Below, piece after piece: positions 1 to 5,397 of a DNA stretch of 7,544 bases (positions are counted from its first letter, which is position 1; each line of letters opens with the position of its first letter). The stretch is from XYA12-FULL-58-9 sp001798605 (lineage in GTDB: Bacteria; Myxococcota; XYA12-FULL-58-9): positions 1 through 7,544 of the forward strand of contig DAINMX010000286.1 in the NCBI GenBank assembly GCA_036736205.1, read 5' to 3'. Below the pieces are notes generated by a model that was not told the DNA's origin, did no database searches, and saw only the letters and a program-made list of their open reading frames with translations. A program made the translations under genes and the position numbers.

Positions 1-228
1 TACATCGTCGCCGCGGGTTCGCGCATCGGTCCCGACGATCTGCCCGCACACGTCAGAGACGGGGCACCACCCTCCCCCGGAACCCCCCCCCGCTCAGAGC
101 GGCAATTGATCCAGAGCGCTCTCGAACGTCATATGTGGAGCGTGCCACGGGCCGCTGCAGCTCTCGGCATGCACCGCACAACCCTATGGCGCAAGATGAA
201 ACGACTCGGTCTCGAGCGCCCGGCCTGA
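1..228 (+). CDS. C-terminal end of a sigma-54-dependent, Fis-type HTH transcriptional regulator (5' truncated by window)
   Basis: The open frame enters from the left edge and ends at TGA 226-228, leaving 75 residues. Residues 1-15 (YIVAAGSRIGPDDLP) look like the end of the AAA+ activator module, where NtrC-family proteins typically carry an 'I..DDLP' segment. Residues 20-34 are a Pro/Ser/Gly-rich linker. Residues 36-71 form a Fis-type helix-turn-helix: LIQSALERH, then AAAALGMHRTTLWRKMKRLGL, the classic 'AA..LG..R.TL.RK.K.LG' pattern that reads enhancer DNA. Such proteins open sigma-54 promoters after phosphorylation or ligand sensing; the sensory and ATPase parts lie outside the window, so the signal is unknown. 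The usual Asn before the HTH alanines is replaced by Ser47/Val48. The linker contains a run of nine C (83-91). I saw no clear sigma-54 (-24/-12) promoter in the window, so its targets are not shown here. Confidence 0.85.
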   Translation, partial: YIVAAGSRIGPDDLPAHVRDGAPPSPGTPPRSERQLIQSALERHMWSVPRAAAALGMHRTTLWRKMKRLGLERPA

Positions 229-399
229 CAAAAAGAGGTTTGGCCCCATTCGAATGGTGACCTGTCGCCTGTGTGGACCAATGCGAGGATCACCCGAGAG
301 CGAGCTGGGAGCGCCAATGACAGACTCGTGTGCTCATCGACTTTCGGCATCGACGAGAGCGGGCGAAGCCCTGGTGGTGGTTTGGTAGTTCTTAAAGTC
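229..399. other. Intergenic spacer downstream of the regulator, no gene seen
   Basis: This spacer between the regulator stop and the toxin-antitoxin promoter has no open frame with a convincing start or family resemblance; a minus-strand frame running 350 to 129 mostly overlaps the regulator and reads as a shadow. It contains a perfect 12-bp palindrome, CCATTCGAATGG at 246-257, 18 bp after the regulator stop. No T-run follows on the plus strand, so it is not a standard intrinsic terminator. A short direct repeat, CATCGAC separated by six bases, lies near 337-353. Base composition shifts from GC-rich to AT-rich at about 385, at the approach to the antitoxin promoter. Confidence 0.5.
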
Positions 400-428
400 T
401 TGATTAGTTAAGTCAATATGACTAAACT
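400..428 (+). promoter_or_regulatory. Putative promoter of the toxin-antitoxin operon
   Basis: A candidate -35 box TTGATT (400-405) and -10 box TAAACT (423-428) sit 17 bp apart, each matching the sigma-70 consensus at 4 of 6 positions. Transcription would then begin around 435, which is the antitoxin ATG itself, so the message would be leaderless or nearly so. That fits the lack of any Shine-Dalgarno sequence before the ATG. The spacer between the boxes is filled by a palindrome, as expected for an autorepressed antitoxin promoter. The boxes are weak and the assignment rests on position and spacing only. Confidence 0.4.
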
Positions 429-436
429 GGTCATAT
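406..436. promoter_or_regulatory. Overlapping palindromes, probable antitoxin autoregulation operator
   Basis: Two imperfect palindromes overlap. The first spans 406-428 and is centred on 417, with 9 of 11 base pairs matching between arms (core AGTCA-ATA-TGACT). The second spans 416-436 and is centred on 426, with perfect 7-bp arms ATATGAC and GTCATAT around a 7-bp spacer. Together they place three TGAC/GTCA half-sites over the putative -10 box and the antitoxin start codon. Phd/YefM-family antitoxins bind such palindromes as dimers, more tightly with toxin bound. Occupancy here would block both RNA polymerase and translation initiation. The symmetry is seen directly; the binding is inferred. 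Confidence 0.6.
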
Positions 437-710
437 GTCTGTGTCTATAAGCGACCTCAAGGAGAACCTCTCCAAGTACCTGCGCAAAGTTCGTCGCGGT
501 GGAGAAATTCAAATCGTAAACAGGGGTGTGCCGGTGGCGCGCTTGGTTGGAATCCACAAGAGTGCAGGGAATGAGCGTGAACAGCGTCTGGCAGACGAAG
601 GTGTCTTGCGCATGGGTGTGGAAGAGTCCCTTTGCCCTGAAGAACCATTGGACATTGCCGGTGGGAATCTGTCTGGTGCGCTCGATGAAGAGCGAGGGGA
701 TCGGGTTTAG
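435..710 (+). CDS. Antitoxin of the Phd/YefM family (partner of a PIN toxin)
   Basis: This 91-residue protein begins with SVSISDLKENLSKYLRKV, then RRGGEIQIVNRGVPVARLV (about residues 2-38), the N-terminal Phd/YefM fold that dimerises and binds operator DNA. The remaining ~50 residues are acidic and polar, as expected of the flexible tail that wraps around and blocks the toxin. The length is typical for the family. The ATG at 435 is chosen because it starts exactly at the conserved N-terminus; it has no Shine-Dalgarno sequence and overlaps the palindrome that probably serves as its own operator. The stop TAG (708-710) directly abuts the toxin ATG, so the two are almost certainly co-translated. 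The role is to neutralise the RNase toxin and repress the operon. Antitoxins paired with PIN toxins are often named VapB, but this one has the Phd/YefM rather than the AbrB or RHH fold. Confidence 0.88.
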   Translation: MSVSISDLKENLSKYLRKVRRGGEIQIVNRGVPVARLVGIHKSAGNEREQRLADEGVLRMGVEESLCPEEPLDIAGGNLSGALDEERGDRV

Positions 711-1136
711 ATGCGATATTGGGATACCTCTGCGTTGGTTCCCCTGCTCGTCAAACAGGCCGGAAGCGACCTCGTCAGAGATTGGATCACTGAGGATCCT
801 CGGGTCGTCACCTGGGCACTGAGCTCCGTTGAGCTATGTGGTGCCATCGAGCGGCTGTGCCGAACTGGGTTATTGGACGCAGGGCAGCGTCACGAGCTCT
901 TGCGCCGAGTCAAAAGAATGGCAAGCGATTGGGGCGAGATCATTGAGTTTCAAGCGGTCCGCAGACGCGCCATCCAACTGCTGGCGCGCCACTCTCTTCG
1001 CGCAGCCGATAGCTTGCAACTCGGCGCTGCATGGGCCGCCTCAGAAGGCCAGCCAGACACCCTGGATTTCGTCTGCCTCGATCGGAATCTTTCCGACGCC
1101 GCTGAAAGGGAGGGGTTCAATGTGTTCAGCTGGTGA
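711..1136 (+). CDS. VapC-like PIN-domain ribonuclease toxin
   Basis: The 141-residue product is a single PIN domain, the fold of Mg/Mn-dependent RNases that cut tRNA or rRNA and stop translation in VapBC systems. The acidic catalytic residues are all in place: Asp5 in YWDTSALVPL, Glu41 in SSVELCGAIER, Asp100 in LRAADSLQLGAA and Asp124 in FVCLDRNLSDAAEREGF. The length and the end (GFNVFSW) are normal, so the toxin looks intact. The start ATG follows the antitoxin stop with no gap; GAGGGGA at 694-700 lies 10 bases upstream and could act as a ribosome site, but coupling to the antitoxin is the likelier driver. The RNA target cannot be read from the sequence. Such modules are commonly mobile and accessory; I see no transposase or att site beside it. 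Confidence 0.92.
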   Translation: MRYWDTSALVPLLVKQAGSDLVRDWITEDPRVVTWALSSVELCGAIERLCRTGLLDAGQRHELLRRVKRMASDWGEIIEFQAVRRRAIQLLARHSLRAADSLQLGAAWAASEGQPDTLDFVCLDRNLSDAAEREGFNVFSW

Positions 1137-1344
1137 AGACTGAGCCCCGATCACGCCGCAGCGCCCGAGCTTCGATTATCGGTACGGCGTCGCTGTCACA
1201 ACAGGGGATCATCCTTCTCATGAATGTCGACACCCGCTGCGATGTGGCGACCAGCACGGCGATCTCCTCCGACGAATAGAGCCGGCCCTGGCCCACCCAT
1301 TCGCAAAACGGCAGAACCAACTGTCTGCGCTCAAAGAACTCCGG
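1126..1344 (-). other. Non-genic gap with a short minus-strand open frame, possible remnant of an HTH protein
   Basis: The 208 bp between the toxin stop and the GH4 stop hold no convincing gene. On the minus strand, in the same frame as the upstream GH4 gene and just past its TAA, an open frame continues to TGA 1126-1128, overlapping the toxin's last codons. The only start is a TTG at 1320, without a well-placed ribosome site. Its first two thirds have G/C-rich third positions. The segment GRLYSSEEIAVLVATSQR followed by VSTFMRRMI resembles the 'EIA.LV..S...VS..MRR' spacing of a winged HTH, as in the Crp family. It is either chance coding bias, a decayed gene end or a small unknown protein. 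I would not call it a functional gene. Confidence 0.2.
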
Positions 1345-2607
1345 TTACCTGAGTCCAAGAACGGGACCTATCTCGTCCACGATTTCAATGGCCACCGCCA
1401 CCGACGGCATCAATGGGTGACTGGTCAGGGCGAGGATCGCATCACGGCGCGAGGAGGTCATTGCCGCACGGACGGTGAGCTCTTCGTAGGCCTTGACGTG
1501 TTGAATCATGCCACGAATCTCTGGCTCGAGTGGCCGCTGCGCAAGCGGATGCGCCCCCCCCTTGTTCACCTTGCAAGGAACCTCAATGCAGGCGTCCTCT
1601 GGCAAATCCCGAACGGTGGCACCGTTTTGAATATTGACGGTCAATACCGCACCGGTGTCATGGGCAATGGCCTCGATGACCTCAAAGGCTGCATGGGAAT
1701 AGAAAGCGCCGCCGCGTTTCTCCAATGACGCGGGCTTGTCGACATGGTTTGGGTCGGCATAGTACTCGAGCAGCTCCTCTTCGACCTCCGTGACCAGGGC
1801 AGCGCGTGTCTTCTCTTTCGCTGCTTGTTCGGCAATCGTCTCGCGCCGCATGAAGTAGTAACGCAAATACCCCGACGGAATCATGCCGAGGGCCTCGATA
1901 AAACCATCGGGATATTCGAGATCGGGCAGATTGGCCGGCTTGCCGGCTTCGCCCGACGCTTCCCGAATCAAACGGGGCAGGATGTCCTGGCCGCAATGGC
2001 GCACGCCGCGAATAAAGGAGAGATGGTTGAGACCGACCGAGTCGATCTCCAGGCTCTCGGGTGACACCCCGAGAAGTTTTGCAAAATCCATGCGGAAACC
2101 GAGAGGTATGTTGCACAACCCGATGGTGGGCACGTTGCTGTGATTGAGCAGCGCCTGGGTGACGATGGCAACCGGATTGGTAAAATTGATCAAATGCGCA
2201 CGCGGAGCATGTTGCGCGATTGCCGCGGCAATCTTGAGAATCTCCGGAATGGTTCGCATCGCCTTGGCGAAGCCGCCAACGCCAGTGGTTTCCTGACCGA
2301 GAATGCCGTGTTTCTTGCCGCGTTCTTCATCACGCTGCCGCGCCTTCTGCCCGCCCACCCGAATCTGGGTGACCACGAAATCGGCATCGCGTACCGCATC
2401 ACTAAGAGACGAATGCAAACTGACATCGAGGGTTGGGGCGATCGCGTGTGCCATGCGCTGTGAGAAATGGCCAACCGTCTGCAAGCGGGGGGCATTGATG
2501 TCGTATAGACTCACCTCCGTCAAACTGAGCTCCGTGGCCCTTTTCGCCAAGCCATCAATGAGCTCGGGTGTGTAGGTACTGCCTCCACCAACCACTGCGA
2601 TCTTCAT
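1345..2607 (-). CDS. Family 4 glycoside hydrolase, probable 6-phospho-beta-glucosidase
   Basis: The 420-residue protein is a full-length GH4 enzyme. This family hydrolyses glycosides in the cytoplasm through NAD+-assisted oxidation at C3 and elimination, with a bound Mn2+ or similar metal. Residues 1-15 (MKIAVVGGGSTYTPE) are the NAD-binding Rossmann start, with Asp36 ending the second strand. GQETTGVGGF (104-113) and NFTNP (141-145) are family signatures. CNIP at 165-168 marks the 6-phospho-beta-glucosidase subgroup; Cys165 and His195 (in VGLNH) are the expected metal ligands, and Tyr247 in GYLRYYF aligns with the catalytic base Tyr241 of Thermotoga BglT. Arg83 and Arg90 lie in the segment (QIRVGGQKAR) that contributes to phosphate binding in relatives. 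The ATG at 2607 is chosen over an in-frame start at 2667 because AAGGA (2615-2619) lies 7 bases upstream and the fold begins there. The substrate should be a 6-phosphorylated beta-glycoside, yet no PTS gene is present. A run of eight G (1554-1561 on the plus strand as C) codes Lys-Gly-Gly-Ala. Confidence 0.9.
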   Translation of the reverse strand: MKIAVVGGGSTYTPELIDGLAKRATELSLTEVSLYDINAPRLQTVGHFSQRMAHAIAPTLDVSLHSSLSDAVRDADFVVTQIRVGGQKARQRDEERGKKHGILGQETTGVGGFAKAMRTIPEILKIAAAIAQHAPRAHLINFTNPVAIVTQALLNHSNVPTIGLCNIPLGFRMDFAKLLGVSPESLEIDSVGLNHLSFIRGVRHCGQDILPRLIREASGEAGKPANLPDLEYPDGFIEALGMIPSGYLRYYFMRRETIAEQAAKEKTRAALVTEVEEELLEYYADPNHVDKPASLEKRGGAFYSHAAFEVIEAIAHDTGAVLTVNIQNGATVRDLPEDACIEVPCKVNKGGAHPLAQRPLEPEIRGMIQHVKAYEELTVRAAMTSSRRDAILALTSHPLMPSVAVAIEIVDEIGPVLGLR

Positions 2608-2806
2608 GTCCCTATCCTTCATCATCGCGAAGAGCCCACACTCGCTCGCCGCTGCCGCCCATCTCAATCGTACTCGAGTCGCATGGTAACGGCCTCGTAT
2701 GCAGCCCGCAAGCTGGTCTCGCGGGAACAGAAATGAGAAAAGACACTCACAAAAAGAGGATGACGTAGGGTCTGCGGGGCTCTATCTTGCCGCCAGGAGG
2801 CTCTTG
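2608..2806. promoter_or_regulatory. Divergent promoter region between the GH4 gene and the phosphoesterase-GH4 operon
   Basis: This 199-bp stretch separates two divergent transcription units and must hold both promoters. Good ribosome sites mark each edge: AAGGA (2615-2619, minus strand) and AGGAGG (2795-2800, plus strand). In between I see an 8-bp palindrome ACTCGAGT (2672-2679) and an inverted repeat CCCGC/GCGGG (2705-2709 and 2721-2725) with an 11-base loop. Neither is a recognised LacI, GntR or CRP operator, and no convincing -35/-10 pair stands out for either direction. A shared, co-regulating site for the two GH4 units is plausible but not demonstrated. Confidence 0.5.
2795..2800 (+). 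promoter_or_regulatory. Strong ribosome binding site that decides the phosphoesterase start
   Basis: AGGAGG lies six bases before the ATG at 2807. It supports that ATG over the in-frame upstream ATG at 2699, which would add 36 hydrophilic residues in front of the lipoprotein signal sequence. Confidence 0.8.
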
Positions 2807-4042
2807 ATGCCCATGGGTTTGCTCCGACCAGCGACGGCACTCGCCTTGACAGCGATTCTCGCCTTGACGGCGATTCTTGCCTTGGGCTGCAGCGACGACA
2901 GCAAGAAGTCGGCAGTCACCTGCGAAGGGGATCTGACCACGCGGACTCTTCCAGAGTTAATCGATACGACGTTTCCCATTGGGCCCATCGTGCTCCACAC
3001 AACGGGCACCACCACAACCATCATGTGGGAGAGCGAAGACCCTTGCACAGGGGAGATCGTTTACGGTGCCAAAGGGGCGCCCTTGAGCCGCACGGCGGCA
3101 GCAGCCATCAATGGGCGGATCTACAAGGCAGCTCTCGACGGCCTCAAACCTGGAGTTGAATACGACTATCGCGCCCGCGCCTGCGACCTGGAAACGGCAA
3201 CGCTCACCTTTGCGACGGCACCTGCTCCCACGGCTCCCGTGCGTTTCGCTGTGATAGGCGACACCCAGTCACACCCGGAGATTTCCTCGACGGCTTTCGC
3301 CAGCATGAAAGGCCACGCCCCGGCCTTCATCATGCACGCGGGCGATGAGGTGGAGGACGGGACCATTCGTGACCAGTGGCGCGATGAGATCTTCACCCCG
3401 CTTCGCCAACTCGGCCACTACGTTCCTTACTGGTCGACCATGGGCAATCACGAGAACAACGCGCAGTTCTATTACGACTACTCAGACAATCCTTACACCG
3501 GTATCTTTGGCGAACCGGCCCGTGGGGCTTTCTACTCCTTCACCTTTGGCACCGTGTTTTTTCTCGTCGTCGACACCAACAATTTTCTACTCGGGCTCGC
3601 AACCTATGAAGAATCCGACGTCACCGATTGGATCCGTAAACAGCTCGCGTCCGAGGCGGCACAAAATGCCACCTGGCGACTCGCCATCGGTCACCACTGG
3701 GCATTCTCCGAATCCTGGGGGCACTGTGACGGCATCGCGCGTTTTAGTGCCATCGATGAGTGGCTGATGCCCCTTCTCGAGGAACACGACTTTCATGCCT
3801 ACTTCGCGGGTCACACCCACGCCTACGAGAGAGGCAGCGCCCATGGCGTCACCCACATCATCTCCGGCGGCGGCGGCGGCGACCTCGACCACTGGTGCAG
3901 GGATATTCAGGAGGTCGAAGTCACACAATACCGCCATCATTATGTTTTGGCCGACGCCACTTGTGACAGCCTAACCCTGCGGGCCTTCGACCCCACCGAT
4001 AGCGGCGAACCTTTTGACACTGTCGTCATCACACGAGACTAA
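2807..4042 (+). CDS. Lipoprotein with Ig/FN3-like domain and purple-acid-phosphatase-like metallophosphoesterase domain
   Basis: The 411-residue product is an exported phosphoesterase. Residues 1-28 are a lipoprotein signal: a short start with Arg7, a hydrophobic stretch containing a duplicated ALTAIL, and the lipobox LALGC with Cys28 as the lipid anchor. Residues ~50-138 look like the N-terminal beta-sandwich (Ig/FN3-like) of purple acid phosphatases, ending in 'L.PG..YDYR'. Residues 145-411 carry the dinuclear-metal motifs: Asp152 in VIGDTQ, Asp180 in HAGDEVEDG, GNHE (213-216), His296 in AIGHH and GHTH (335-338). The Tyr that gives true purple acid phosphatases their colour (GDxxY) is Glu183 here, so it is PAP-like rather than a classic PAP. 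Six further cysteines fit disulfide bonds outside the cytoplasm. The substrate (a phosphomonoester or phosphodiester) cannot be told. The downstream GH4 gene begins 10 bp after its TAA, so the two form an operon. Confidence is high for fold and location, low for substrate. Confidence 0.88.
   Translation: MPMGLLRPATALALTAILALTAILALGCSDDSKKSAVTCEGDLTTRTLPELIDTTFPIGPIVLHTTGTTTTIMWESEDPCTGEIVYGAKGAPLSRTAAAAINGRIYKAALDGLKPGVEYDYRARACDLETATLTFATAPAPTAPVRFAVIGDTQSHPEISSTAFASMKGHAPAFIMHAGDEVEDGTIRDQWRDEIFTPLRQLGHYVPYWSTMGNHENNAQFYYDYSDNPYTGIFGEPARGAFYSFTFGTVFFLVVDTNNFLLGLATYEESDVTDWIRKQLASEAAQNATWRLAIGHHWAFSESWGHCDGIARFSAIDEWLMPLLEEHDFHAYFAGHTHAYERGSAHGVTHIISGGGGGDLDHWCRDIQEVEVTQYRHHYVLADATCDSLTLRAFDPTDSGEPFDTVVITRD
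2843..2884 (+). repeat. Codon-aligned tandem duplication inside the lipoprotein signal peptide
   Basis: The 18-base unit GCCTTGACAGCGATTCTC (2843-2860) is repeated at 2861-2878 with two changes (16 of 18 identical), followed by a partial third copy GCCTTG (2879-2884). It starts on a codon boundary and encodes ALTAIL-ALTAIL-AL, residues 13-26 of the signal peptide. The near identity at third positions points to a fairly recent slippage or duplication that lengthened the hydrophobic core without breaking the frame. Confidence 0.85.
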
Positions 4043-4052
4043 GAAAGTCATC

Positions 4053-5357
4053 ATGGCAACAAAGATCGTTTTGATAGGTGCGGGTAGCATCGATTTTGGC
4101 AAAGGACAAATCGTCGATATTCTCGCCGCGGAGGATCTGCGCGGCCGCGGCATTGAGCTCGTCCTCGTGGACATCGACCAGCGTGCCCTCGACACCATGA
4201 TGGCGCTGGCAAAACGCGTCGCCGACTATGTGGGGTCCGACATCCGCTTGTCCGCCTACACCGACCGCCAGGTCGCTCTCAAAGGTGCGAACTATGTCCT
4301 CGCGGCTGTAGCGCGCAAACGAATGCCATTGTGGGAACAAGACTACCGGGTACCCCAATCATACGGAGTGCGACACATCCTCGGCGAGAACGGCGGACCG
4401 GGAGCCCTATTCCACTCCCTGCGCAGCCTCAAATTGGTGATCCCCATCTGTCGGGATATCGAGACCATTTGCCCCGACGCGCAGTTCTTCAATTTCACCA
4501 ATCCCGAGGCACGGGTGCTCCATGCCATCACCCATCTCACCAAGGTTCGTGCCACAGGTTTTTGCCATGGTTTCTTCGCCGCGGAGAAAGTGATCTGCCG
4601 CTACCTCGACAGATCACCCGACGATCTCGAGATCATCTCGGCCGGCATGAATCACTTTTACACAGTGCTCAAGGTGACCGATCGCCAAAGTGGAGACGAC
4701 CTCACCGAGGAGGTTTTCAAACGCGGCCTCGAGGATCCCCAAGCGCCGCCCCTGTGGCGTCAGATGATCGAAGTATTTGGTCTGTTCTCCTACCCATCAG
4801 ACGATCACATCGGCGAATACCTCGCCTACGGTGGCGACTTCGGCCATGGCAAATGGCCCTATGGTCGCGAGTGCCGCAACATTCCCCTTTCCGGCAATGA
4901 ACTCATCTTCCACGCCAAGCCACCTGTGGCACCCTATGCCAGCGGCGAAACGCCACTCGACGATGCTTTCGTCGAGCCCAGCTGTGAGATCACCGTTCCC
5001 ATCATCGCTGACATCGAACTCCGCCGTCGCATGTTCCGCCCGTCGGTGAACGTGCAAAACACCAGTGGCTTCGTCGAAAACCTGCCCCGTCATGCCATCG
5101 TGGAGGTTCCGGCGATGGTCGATGGCGACGGCATCCATCCAATGAAGGTCGGGCCCATCCCGGAGCCCATCGCCGCCATCATTCGCACCCACTACGCCAT
5201 CCACGACCTCGTCACCGAGGCATTCCACACAGGCAGAAAACGGCCGCTGTTGCAGGCCCTGCTCCTCGATCCATGCATTCACAGCCTCCATGCCGCTCGC
5301 GGCATTCTCGATGACATGCTCGAGCTGCAAAAGGACTATCTCCCCGAGCTCAGATAG
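4053..5357 (+). CDS. Family 4 glycoside hydrolase with CHGF motif, probable alpha-uronidase-type (alpha-glucuronidase or alpha-galacturonidase)
   Basis: The 434-residue protein is a complete GH4 enzyme of the alpha-glycosidase branch. MATKIVLIGAGSIDFGKG (1-18) is the NAD-binding start and Asp40 closes the second strand. GENGGPGALFHSLR (111-124) and NFTNPEARVL (147-156) replace the corresponding motifs of the phospho-beta-glucosidase branch. CHGF at 171-174 with His201 (AGMNH) gives the metal site; characterised GH4 members with CHGx act on alpha-uronides, whereas CHSV means alpha-galactosidase and CHEV alpha-glucosidase. Residues 246-256 (SYPSDDHIGEY) hold the region expected to supply the catalytic tyrosine and nearby acids. 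It should act in the cytoplasm on non-phosphorylated substrate. ATG 4053 is chosen because the Rossmann start follows at once; a TTG at 4014 would overlap the upstream gene. Its ribosome site is weak (GAAAG, 4043-4047), so translation is probably coupled to the phosphoesterase gene. Exact sugar specificity is uncertain. Confidence 0.88.
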   Translation: MATKIVLIGAGSIDFGKGQIVDILAAEDLRGRGIELVLVDIDQRALDTMMALAKRVADYVGSDIRLSAYTDRQVALKGANYVLAAVARKRMPLWEQDYRVPQSYGVRHILGENGGPGALFHSLRSLKLVIPICRDIETICPDAQFFNFTNPEARVLHAITHLTKVRATGFCHGFFAAEKVICRYLDRSPDDLEIISAGMNHFYTVLKVTDRQSGDDLTEEVFKRGLEDPQAPPLWRQMIEVFGLFSYPSDDHIGEYLAYGGDFGHGKWPYGRECRNIPLSGNELIFHAKPPVAPYASGETPLDDAFVEPSCEITVPIIADIELRRRMFRPSVNVQNTSGFVENLPRHAIVEVPAMVDGDGIHPMKVGPIPEPIAAIIRTHYAIHDLVTEAFHTGRKRPLLQALLLDPCIHSLHAARGILDDMLELQKDYLPELR

Positions 5358-5397
5358 CCTACGCAGACAGATTTGATCAGGAATCGGACGATGAGAC
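5358..5397. other. Convergent intergenic gap
   Basis: Only 40 bp lie between the stop of the plus-strand GH4 gene and the stop of the minus-strand kinase gene. No GC-rich hairpin with a T-run is visible in either direction; the best inverted repeat is a 5-bp ACTCA/TGAGT pair (5396-5400, 5412-5416) with an 11-base loop, too weak to call a terminator. Termination may be Rho-dependent or the two transcripts may overlap. Confidence 0.5.

Noticed and set aside
83..91. C homopolymer runs (83-91, 1554-1561, 5525-5532) as phase-variation switches
   Set aside because: All three are short (8-9 bases), keep the frame and lie in GC-rich coding sequence where such runs are expected; only the one in the kinase tail is kept as a weak point of interest.
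2608..2667. Twenty-residue N-terminal extension of the first GH4 enzyme
   Set aside because: The ATG at 2607 has AAGGA seven bases upstream and begins directly at the NAD-binding strand, as in relatives; the extension has no family counterpart.
2699..2806. 36-residue N-terminal extension of the phosphoesterase
   Set aside because: It would put a hydrophilic stretch before the lipoprotein signal, and the ATG at 2807 has a strong AGGAGG site.
4014..4052. Upstream TTG start for the second GH4 enzyme, overlapping the phosphoesterase gene
   Set aside because: The Rossmann strand begins right after ATG 4053, and the extra 13 residues match nothing in the family.
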